From the NCBI GenBank assembly GCA_041915365.1, contig JAYSBP010000005.1, positions 62,001 to 126,000 of the forward strand: 64,000 bases of DNA, written 5' to 3'. Numbering within the stretch: position 1 is the first letter of the stretch; the number at the start of each line of letters is the position of its first letter. Below are positions 57,182-64,000 of this stretch, in pieces. The position numbers and the translations under genes are program-made. The notes beneath the pieces were generated by a model. The model was not told the DNA's origin. It saw only the letters and a list, made by a program, of their open reading frames with translations, and searched no databases. This stretch comes from UBA6016 sp041915365. Lineage in GTDB: Bacteria; Campylobacterota; Campylobacteria; Campylobacterales; UBA6016.

Positions 57182-58657
57182 ATGAAAAACATACTCTTAC
57201 TTCAAAATAGATATATACCTATACTTTTTATTTTTGCGGCGCTTGTGATTTTCAGATTTTTTTATATGAGTGACATAGTTCACAAAAACCAATACGACGG
57301 CCGTATTATGAACCTTAGCGGTAAGCAAAGGATGTACTCTCAGCGCTCTCTTGTAGCGGCGCAAGCATATTTCATAGACAAGACGGAGCAAAATAAAAAT
57401 ATATACATCTCTACACTAGAACAAACTGACAAAAATAGAGAGCTTTTTAATCAAGCACTTACCCAGAGCGGACATATCACCGATGAGGCGCACAAAGATA
57501 TTAGCGCATTTGCCGATAAGTACAAAAACCTCCATTTGGAGTTTTTGAAAGAGCCTACGCCGGAGAGGTTAAAAGAGCTTGGAAAGACATCCACTCTTCT
57601 AGTGGCAATGTTTGATAATAGTGTATCCGAATATGAAGCCGACTCAAAGTTAAGATACAAAAAGCTTGATAATGTGCTGTATACCACTACGGCTGTATTT
57701 TTGGGCGTTTTGATTTTTGCGGCATTTTTTGTGTTTCGTCCGGCATCTAGAAAGATTACCGATTCTACGGACGAGTTAGCAAGGCAAAAACGAGAGCTTC
57801 AAAACTATGTAGATGCCGTAGATAAACATGTTATTACCTCATCAACTGATTTGAAGGGTAACATTACATATGCTTCCGATGCATTTTGCCACATAAGCCA
57901 ATATACAAAAGAGGAGTTGCTTGGCAAAAACCACAGAATTGTAAGGCATCCGGATATGTCCAGCAAGCTTTATGATGACTTGTGGGGTACGATAGTGAGC
58001 GGTGGGACGTGGAGCGGTGAGATAAAAAATCTATGCAAAGACGGCTCGTCATACTGGGTGTGGGCGGACATATCTCCGTTTTATGACAATGGCAAAAAAA
58101 TAGGCTATACGGCGGTCAGGCAAGACATAACCGACAAAAAGAGGATAGAGGAAATATCTATTAGGGATGGGATGACAGGGCTATTTAACAGGCGTTATTT
58201 TAATGACATATTTCCAAAAACAATCAATGGAGCAAAAAGAGACGGGAAGAATGTTGCATTTTTGATTTTGGATGTTGACCATTTCAAGCAATACAACGAT
58301 ACATACGGTCATCAAAAAGGGGATGACGTACTTATAAAAATATCCGCAACAATACAAGATACATTCAAGCGAAATGGAGATTTGTGCTTTAGGCTCGGTG
58401 GAGAGGAGTTTGGTGTCGTGTTTGTGGGCAATGACGAACAGACGGCATTTGATATGGCAAATAAGCTAAGAAAAAATATCGAGTCGCTCGCTATGGAGCA
58501 TAGCAAAAATAGCGCAAGCAAATATGTCACCGCTTCAATGGGGCTAACAATCAAAAACAGTCGTGATGTTGTCGATATGGACATACTCTACAAAGAGGCA
58601 GACGACTTGTTATATAAGGCAAAAGAGAGTGGTAGAAATAAGGTTTTTATGGGCTAA
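57182..58657 (+). CDS. Membrane diguanylate cyclase: PilJ-like sensor, PAS and GGDEF
   Basis: The 491-residue protein has two membrane helices (about 10-28 and 165-182) around a helical periplasmic domain starting LSGKQRMYSQRS, the PilJ/NarX-type pattern. A PAS domain (about 215-320, Aer-like RHPDMSSKLYDDLW) and a GGDEF domain follow, with an intact GGEEF active site and an inhibitory I-site RNGD five residues before it. It should make c-di-GMP. It may be the cyclase served by the SiaC-like protein, in the place of SiaD, but it is 0.45 kb away across msrB. Confidence 0.88.
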   Translation: MKNILLLQNRYIPILFIFAALVIFRFFYMSDIVHKNQYDGRIMNLSGKQRMYSQRSLVAAQAYFIDKTEQNKNIYISTLEQTDKNRELFNQALTQSGHITDEAHKDISAFADKYKNLHLEFLKEPTPERLKELGKTSTLLVAMFDNSVSEYEADSKLRYKKLDNVLYTTTAVFLGVLIFAAFFVFRPASRKITDSTDELARQKRELQNYVDAVDKHVITSSTDLKGNITYASDAFCHISQYTKEELLGKNHRIVRHPDMSSKLYDDLWGTIVSGGTWSGEIKNLCKDGSSYWVWADISPFYDNGKKIGYTAVRQDITDKKRIEEISIRDGMTGLFNRRYFNDIFPKTINGAKRDGKNVAFLILDVDHFKQYNDTYGHQKGDDVLIKISATIQDTFKRNGDLCFRLGGEEFGVVFVGNDEQTAFDMANKLRKNIESLAMEHSKNSASKYVTASMGLTIKNSRDVVDMDILYKEADDLLYKAKESGRNKVFMG

Positions 58658-59841
58658 AGCTTATCTTCTTCCGTTGTCTCAACATCCACAAATTCAATAT
58701 GCTCCTCAATACTTTTTGCTGTCTTTGCCCCCATCTCTTTTAGCTTTTCTAGTCTAGCAAGAGCGGCGCCTCTGCCTGTTGCCAGGAGCTTTCTGGCCTC
58801 TGTGTAGCTTTTTTGAGCTCTTTCTATATTTACGGCTATTTTGTCAAATTCACTTAGAAACCCGTGCATTTTATCGTACACCGCTCCCGCCTCTTTGGCT
58901 ATTAAGGCGGCATTTTGGTTTTGTCGCTCGCTTCTCCATATCATATAGACGGTCTTTAGCGTGGTCATCAGAGAGCTCGCCGTGGTGAGGGCTACACTTT
59001 TGCCCAGCGCATACTCAAACAGCCCTTTATCCTCGGCAATAGCGGACATATAAGCGCCCTCTAGCGGAATAAACATAAACACATATTCAAAAGCGTTGTC
59101 TATGTCTTGGTATCTTTTTGACGACAAGCTGTCTATGTGTTTTTTGATTGAGGAGAGTAGTGCTTTTGCGGCGGCGGCTCTATCTTCATCCGTTTTGGCT
59201 TCGCAGTAGTCCATATATGAGAGTAGTGTTACCTTGGAGTCTATAATAATTTTTTTATTGTCTGGCATATTGACGATGGCGTCTGGGATTATCCGTCCGC
59301 CTTCTTCATCCGTGTGCCCGCCTTGCAAGGTGTATTCTATGTCTTTTCTCAGTCCTGAGGCATTTAGTATGCTCTCAAGCACCATTTCACCCCACATACC
59401 TTGCGTTTTTGATCGACTTTTGAGGGCGTTTGTAAGCGCCGAAGCCTCCGCTCCTAGTTTTTGGTTTTGCTCTTTTAGCTCTTTTACTACGATAGATAGG
59501 TGTTTTCTCTCGGCAGATTCGGCATTGTAAGTGTCGTCAACTTTTTTGCGAAAGCTCTCAAGCTGTTCTTTTAGAGGTTTTAGAGTTAGTTCTACGGAGT
59601 TTTTATTTTGCTCTTCTTGCTTTGCCATCGCCTCGGCGGCTAGTAGCCTAAACTCATCTTTCATTTTTGCGGCATACTCTTTGGCGTGTTCGGCTTCTGA
59701 TTTTAGAGTGGCGTTTTGTGTTGACAGCAAGAGCACCGCATTTTGGAGCGAATCGATTTTTTTGTTTGAGACGAGATATATAGCCACCGCCGCAATGAGT
59801 CCCGCACCGAGACCTATCAGCGTAAAAACAATCATATCCAT
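58654..59841 (-). CDS. rmuC: DNA recombination protein RmuC
   Basis: The 395-residue protein has one N-terminal membrane helix (TLIGLGAGLIAAVAIYLV), a long coiled coil (about 30-135) and the RmuC nuclease-like core: KTQGMWGEMVLESILNASGL, PDAIVNMPDNKKIIIDSKV and ALEYVFMFIPLEGAY-like NAFEYVFMFIPLEGAY. RmuC limits inversions between repeats in E. coli. It shares CTAA with the stop of the cyclase gene and lies 4 bp after the regulator gene. Confidence 0.92.
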   Translation of the reverse strand: MDMIVFTLIGLGAGLIAAVAIYLVSNKKIDSLQNAVLLLSTQNATLKSEAEHAKEYAAKMKDEFRLLAAEAMAKQEEQNKNSVELTLKPLKEQLESFRKKVDDTYNAESAERKHLSIVVKELKEQNQKLGAEASALTNALKSRSKTQGMWGEMVLESILNASGLRKDIEYTLQGGHTDEEGGRIIPDAIVNMPDNKKIIIDSKVTLLSYMDYCEAKTDEDRAAAAKALLSSIKKHIDSLSSKRYQDIDNAFEYVFMFIPLEGAYMSAIAEDKGLFEYALGKSVALTTASSLMTTLKTVYMIWRSERQNQNAALIAKEAGAVYDKMHGFLSEFDKIAVNIERAQKSYTEARKLLATGRGAALARLEKLKEMGAKTAKSIEEHIEFVDVETTEEDKL

Positions 59842-59845
59842 AGGT

Positions 59846-60544
59846 CTATTTTGTCTCTTTGACGCCGATGCCTGTCATCGTCGTGATACAATCTTTTGAT
59901 GTTTTTTGCCTCAGTCTATATATGAGGTTTTTTAGTGCCCCCTCCGTCATTTTCTCGTTGTTTTTTGTCCAGATAGTCTTTTCTATTAGCTCATAAGAGA
60001 CTATTGAGCCTTTAGCCTTTACTATTAGTTTTAGTAGCTCCAGCTCTTTGAGCGTTAGTTTATGCGTTATTTCATCGCTAGTTATTGTCCCTTTTTGCGG
60101 GTCAAATATTGCGCCGCATTTGAGCCTCGTAAATTTATCGTGTACGACGCCTATCTCTTTTGAGCTCTCAAGCAGGGCATCAAGCAGGGCTTTTGTATTT
60201 AGCGGTTTTGTCAAAAATGAGTTTGGTCTTACCTCGATGACACGAAGTAACACCTCACGCTCTTTTGAAGCGGTTAAAAATATAAATGGTGTTTTGGGGT
60301 AAAGCTCTTTTAGTTTTGTCGCAAACTCTATGCCGTCGACCCCAGGCATTACTATATCGGTTACTACTAGATCAGGCTTCTTCGCTTTTATAATTTTGAT
60401 AGCTTCTTCGCCGTCTGCGGCTTCGTAAACCTCTTTGACGTACGTTTTTAGATAATCGGCTAGCAGTGTTCGCCCTTGTTCTTCATCATCGACAACAAGC
60501 ACCGAAAATTTTTTTAGTTTTTGTGTTTCGGAGGTATTAGACAT
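59846..60544 (-). CDS. OmpR-type response regulator
   Basis: The 232-residue protein has a receiver domain (about 12-130; VVDDEEQG, phospho-Asp in VVTDIVMPGVDG, TAS, Lys in LTKPLN) and a winged-helix DNA-binding domain with KLTLKELELLKLIVK and LKNLIYRLRQKT. It is most likely the partner of the kinase at 60650, from which it is separated by 105 bp. Target genes are unknown; the periplasmic protein and outer-membrane genes upstream are candidates. Confidence 0.9.
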   Translation of the reverse strand: MSNTSETQKLKKFSVLVVDDEEQGRTLLADYLKTYVKEVYEAADGEEAIKIIKAKKPDLVVTDIVMPGVDGIEFATKLKELYPKTPFIFLTASKEREVLLRVIEVRPNSFLTKPLNTKALLDALLESSKEIGVVHDKFTRLKCGAIFDPQKGTITSDEITHKLTLKELELLKLIVKAKGSIVSYELIEKTIWTKNNEKMTEGALKNLIYRLRQKTSKDCITTMTGIGVKETK

Positions 60545-60649
60545 AATATAGACCCTGTTAATTCATTCTTTGTTATGTAGTAAAAATATTGCAATTGTAT
60601 CAAGAAAACTTGAACCGCAATGATACAAATGGTGATATTTTAAGAAAAA

Positions 60650-62758
60650 TTAGCTAAGTAGCGGCAGTTTTATCGTGAACCTTGCCCCGTATTCTGAATT
60701 TTCGCATTTTAGCTCACCATCCATATGTCTTTCAACTATTTGTTTAGACATATAAAGGCCTATTCCAGTCCCTTTGCCTTGCTCTTTTGTCGTGTAGTAT
60801 GGTTCAAATATTCTATCCATTATCTCTTGCGGTATCCCGCCGCCGCTATCTTCCACCGCTATCGTGACCCCGGTCTCATTTCTATCGGTTATTATCTCTA
60901 TTTTTCTAACAGCCGGTTTGTTCGCCTCTATCGCATCTTTTGAATTTGAAATTAGATTTAGCAAAACCTGCTGAAGTTCGCTTTGATAGCCGGTAAAAGG
61001 CGTTTGCTTGTCTGCGTCATACAAAAGCTCTATCTTGTGGTCGTCAAGCTGTGCGCAGACTATATTTGCCGCCGCTTTGATGGCGTCTTCTATGAAAAAT
61101 TCACGCTTTGATTTATTCGGCAAAAAGAAATTTCTAAAATCATCGATAGTCTTTGACATATATTGAATTCTCTCCATAGATGTCTTGACTGCCGCCGCCA
61201 AATACTCGCCGTCAAGCTCTCCGTATTTGTGAGCTTGCTTGATGTCTTGCACGGCTATCCCGAGGGCATTTAGCGGTTGTCTCCACTGGTGTGCTATAGC
61301 TCCTATCATCTCGCCCATAAGCGCCATTTTGCTTTGCTGCATCGCCATGTGCTCGGCTTCAATCCTTTTTTTGGTTTCGCTCTCCACCATTTGCTCGAGC
61401 ATTTTGTTGACCGTTAATAGCTCGTTTTCCATCCTTTTTCTATCGCTTATGTCTATGGCAACCCATATTGAGCCTTTTGTTGCATCTTTTTTGTCCAGAT
61501 ATGCCCCACTTAGTAGTACCGTAATGGTAGAGCCGTCTCTCCTTTGTAGTAGGTGCTCTGTCGTGTATTGTCCGCTTTTTAGCATTTGCGCATAAGCGTC
61601 TTTGCCAAAATTCTCATACTCTTCGGTAGAGGTGTATATGAGCTTGCTGTTTTTGCCTATTAACTCGCCCGTTTTGTAGCCTAGCATATTGTTCCATGCT
61701 TCGTTGGAGCGGACAAAAACGTGCCCTTTTAGGTGTATTATTCCGGCGACGGCATTTTGAAAAAAAGCGGTCTGCTCCTCTAGCAAAAACTCTATCTTTT
61801 TTTCGTATTCTTTTTGTTCTGTTATGCTCAGGGCTATCGTGCATATAAGCGTTACATTGCCGTTTTCATCTTTGGCTATCGGGCATTTTGTGGAGTGGAA
61901 ATAGTTTTCTTTGTTGCCTATGCCTAGCTTGTAATCGTACATGGCGATATTTGCGTTCTCAAATACACCTTTTGCTATTTTGCGCTCTTCATCGTCTCTG
62001 GAGCTCATCTCTTTCATTAATATTTTGTATTGCAAGCTTGAAGCTATTATGTTCCCATCTCTGTCGGAGATATATATCGATAGTGGAGCGTACTCCAAAA
62101 TTCCCCTCAACTGATAAGCTAGATTTTTTATCGGAGAGCTTATTTTGTTTGCTAACCATCTAACGACAAAAATAGATAAAAACGAAAGCGTAGCTATAAG
62201 TATAGATAGATAAAGCACGCCTTTATCCGACAAACTACTTACCATTTGGGTCGACAAAAACACCCTTATGACACCGCTGTTTGCCTCTTCGTACCCTTTT
62301 TTAAAAGGCATATCTATTTCGATTAGCTCTAGTTCATCGTCATTTTTTTGGATTGCGACTTTTTGAATCAAGAACCCTTGTCCATTTAGGACGCTTTTGG
62401 CTTTTTCAAAATTAGCGTCCAAAATCATTGCGCCGTTGTTTTCACGCTTACTGTGCGCTATGACTAGCCCTGACGGCTCTTGTATCATTATTGCGTAGAT
62501 ATTTTGGTTTTTTTTGCTCAAATCCTCTATGAGTAGTCTCGCCTGATATTTGCCAGAAAAGCTTACTTTGTTGATGGAATCGCCGATACTACTTGCGATT
62601 ACCGAGCCTAGTCTGTTTTGCTCTTGATTTACTAGCTGCCAAAAGTAGGTTACCGAGAAGATGAATATTGTAGCCATAAGGGCAAATATTAAGGCGCCAA
62701 ACGACAACGATAGCTTCCTGTCTATCTTTGAGAAGTCGTTGCTTTGATTGTGAGTCAT
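60650..62758 (-). CDS. Membrane histidine kinase with periplasmic sensor and two PAS domains
   Basis: The 702-residue protein has two membrane helices (about 17-38 and 180-200) around a Cache-like periplasmic domain, then two PAS domains (about 220-325 and 330-445), a coiled coil, a dimerisation domain with His in IAHQWRQPLNALG and an HATPase domain (LQQVLLNLISNSKDAI, DSGGGIPQ, GKGTGIGLYMSK). It is 1 bp from the periplasmic binding protein gene, which may deliver the signal to its sensor domain. The kinase core resembles the orphan kinase at 21435. Confidence 0.9.
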   Translation of the reverse strand: MTHNQSNDFSKIDRKLSLSFGALIFALMATIFIFSVTYFWQLVNQEQNRLGSVIASSIGDSINKVSFSGKYQARLLIEDLSKKNQNIYAIMIQEPSGLVIAHSKRENNGAMILDANFEKAKSVLNGQGFLIQKVAIQKNDDELELIEIDMPFKKGYEEANSGVIRVFLSTQMVSSLSDKGVLYLSILIATLSFLSIFVVRWLANKISSPIKNLAYQLRGILEYAPLSIYISDRDGNIIASSLQYKILMKEMSSRDDEERKIAKGVFENANIAMYDYKLGIGNKENYFHSTKCPIAKDENGNVTLICTIALSITEQKEYEKKIEFLLEEQTAFFQNAVAGIIHLKGHVFVRSNEAWNNMLGYKTGELIGKNSKLIYTSTEEYENFGKDAYAQMLKSGQYTTEHLLQRRDGSTITVLLSGAYLDKKDATKGSIWVAIDISDRKRMENELLTVNKMLEQMVESETKKRIEAEHMAMQQSKMALMGEMIGAIAHQWRQPLNALGIAVQDIKQAHKYGELDGEYLAAAVKTSMERIQYMSKTIDDFRNFFLPNKSKREFFIEDAIKAAANIVCAQLDDHKIELLYDADKQTPFTGYQSELQQVLLNLISNSKDAIEANKPAVRKIEIITDRNETGVTIAVEDSGGGIPQEIMDRIFEPYYTTKEQGKGTGIGLYMSKQIVERHMDGELKCENSEYGARFTIKLPLLS

Positions 62759-62759
62759 G

Positions 62760-63788
62760 TTATCTCGTTTTTAGAGTATTTTGCCAAATACTAGAATCGC
62801 TCTTCCACGGTTTTTTAAAGCTTTGTGGTATAGGTCCTAGCCAACCTGGGTAGAGCTTGATTGTCTCTTGTGTTATCGGAAATACGGGAATTAGTATCTC
62901 TTTTGCTATCTTTTTGCCCTCTAGCTTGTCATAGGCGGCCTTTAGTGCCACCCCTCCCATAGGGCCGCAAAACTGAGCGGAATCTATCAGAATGATACCG
63001 TTATTTTTTATTATTTCCACCGATTTCGGGTCACCATCTACTGTAGCTACGCCGATATCCGTTCTTTTTGCTTTTGTAAGTTCCCCTGCTATGGTTAGAC
63101 CGCCACCGTCATTAACGGTAAAAACCAAATCAAGAGAGCCGTTTTTTGGAAAATCTTTTAGTATCTGCTTGCCGACTTTTTTGCCAGCTACCGGCTCTAC
63201 CGCCTCGTATCTTTTTACCAGTCTATATGGCGTTTTGTGCTTTTCTAGCGCATCCAAAAATCCATCTACCCTTTGAACCGTCGAGGAGACGTGCGGATAC
63301 TCTACGACCGCTATTTTGATAGTTCCTTTGTTTTTGAACTTGTGGCTTATATATTCTCCATTCAAAAAGCCGGCTTGATAGTTGTCGCTAGTGACGAAAG
63401 AGTCTAGTTTTCCACCGTTGATATACTGGTCGTATGCTATGACTGGAATTTTTGCGTTATTAGCTTTGATGAGCGAGTGCGATAGTGCCGCATTGTCGGT
63501 CGGCTGGACAACTATCGCATCTACTTTTAGCTTTATCGCCTCTTCAAATTGCGATATTTGTTTCTCCATACCGGCTTCGCCGTCGCCGGCTACAAATTTG
63601 ATAAGCTCTATTTTTTTACCGCCGTTTTTCGCAGCCTCTTTGTTTATTTTTTCTACTTCGGCTTCAACCCCTTTTTTCATAGCTACCTGACCCTCTATGT
63701 TCATAGACCAAAAAAGTGCGGCTATTTTGTATGTACCGCCAGCAAACAAAGTGGAAGCGGCGATGATTAATAAAACTATCTTACGCAT
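62760..63788 (-). CDS. Periplasmic sugar-type binding protein, probably sensory
   Basis: The 342-residue protein has a signal peptide (RKIVLLIIAASTLFAGG) and the two-lobe Peripla_BP_4 fold of ribose/autoinducer-type binding proteins: AVMKKGVEAEV-like AMKKGVEAEVEKIN, VDAIVVQPTDNAALS, IPVIAYDQYINGG and DLVFTVNDGGGLTI. No ABC permease or ATPase genes are present, whereas a kinase gene follows after 1 bp. This is the arrangement of LuxP/LuxQ or TorT/TorS, so it likely acts as a ligand sensor for the kinase. The ligand is unknown. Confidence 0.85.
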   Translation of the reverse strand: MRKIVLLIIAASTLFAGGTYKIAALFWSMNIEGQVAMKKGVEAEVEKINKEAAKNGGKKIELIKFVAGDGEAGMEKQISQFEEAIKLKVDAIVVQPTDNAALSHSLIKANNAKIPVIAYDQYINGGKLDSFVTSDNYQAGFLNGEYISHKFKNKGTIKIAVVEYPHVSSTVQRVDGFLDALEKHKTPYRLVKRYEAVEPVAGKKVGKQILKDFPKNGSLDLVFTVNDGGGLTIAGELTKAKRTDIGVATVDGDPKSVEIIKNNGIILIDSAQFCGPMGGVALKAAYDKLEGKKIAKEILIPVFPITQETIKLYPGWLGPIPQSFKKPWKSDSSIWQNTLKTR

Positions 63789-63796
63789 CTAAACTC

Positions 63797-64000
63797 CTAA
63801 AATCTATACTCTATAGTTGATTTTATAATGGTTCTCGTGTAGTCGGTACCGTCTTTTCGCAAGAGGGCCATTGCACTTGCAGAGAAGTTTTTTGTCTGCC
63901 TAGAGAGGAGCAGCTGAGAGACGCTAATGTCCCTTGCTCCTCTTTTGTGGCTACTATCAACATATATATGACTTGCACTAGTTTCCATGTTCCAAGGGAG
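63797..64000 (-). CDS. C-terminal part of an outer-membrane protein, truncated by window end
   Basis: The frame is open to the right edge; the apparent ATG at 63988 is internal. The 67 visible residues contain alternating strand patterns (SQLLLSRQTKNFSASAMALL, YTRTIIKSTIEYRF) and end in Phe, the usual signal of a beta-barrel outer-membrane protein. It lies 8 bp upstream of the binding-protein gene on the same strand, so it may be the outer-membrane entry for the same ligand. The family cannot be named from this fragment. Confidence 0.6.
   Translation of the reverse strand, partial: LPWNMETSASHIYVDSSHKRGARDISVSQLLLSRQTKNFSASAMALLRKDGTDYTRTIIKSTIEYRF

Overview
The window looks like part of a Campylobacterota (epsilonproteobacterial) chromosome, most likely a free-living nitrate-using member rather than a host-adapted Campylobacter. 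The grounds are the gene order aspB-cysE-speA-hisS-tmk-coaD-ubiX-flgA, which is the order I recall from Campylobacter jejuni; short-form hisG; nspC; Campylobacterota-style histidine kinases with an HQWRQP H-box; and many sensory proteins. The genus cannot be fixed from the sequence alone. I saw no rRNA or tRNA gene and no CRISPR array.

Layout. 1-1573: end of a helical-repeat protein gene and an MgtC/DUF4010 membrane protein. 1575-5263: a 3.7 kb integrated element bounded by an 18 bp direct repeat. It carries a tyrosine integrase, an HUH rolling-circle Rep, a small possible ssDNA-binding protein, a small-peptide region and several strong hairpins that could be replication origins. 5295-9057: lipoprotein, Xer-type recombinase, coaX, hisG and a methyltransferase. 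9054-11197 (minus): holA-rpsF-ssb-rpsR. 11272-12397: an NlpC/P60 hydrolase behind a perfect consensus promoter, and a cytochrome c. 12452-20348 (minus): a nine-gene operon for amino acid, polyamine, cofactor and flagellar functions.

20441-22598: nikR, a lipoprotein and a PAS histidine kinase. 22601-28641 (minus): an assimilatory nitrate cluster, cobA-nirA-narK-narB. Here narK is split by a -1 frameshift at a canonical A AAA AAC heptamer, and joining the two frames gives a full transporter. 28839-38394 (minus): a tightly overlapping nine-gene operon, ppc-ampD-rnr-haem protein-mtnK-mtnA-aldolase-nudix-rrf2. It holds what looks like a methylthioribose-to-DHAP salvage route. 38577-41494: ilvC, minD, minE, dprA.

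41491-49371: GGDEF-EAL protein, CetB-like PAS protein, YebC, nspC, a secreted Cys/Met-rich protein, a YbiT-type ABC-F protein and mtgA. 49368-58657 is a signalling region: a PP2C phosphatase, a porin, then a SiaABC-like partner-switching cassette (SBP-PAS-PP2C receptor, CheY-like regulator, histidine kinase, SiaB-like kinase, SiaC-like phosphoprotein, HD-GYP protein), followed by msrB and a PAS-GGDEF cyclase. Three of these proteins share one N-terminal helical module. 58654-64000 (minus): rmuC, then a response regulator, hybrid-PAS kinase and periplasmic binding protein that look like a three-component sensor, and the end of an outer-membrane protein gene. The genome is very compact: six convergent gene pairs overlap at their stop codons.
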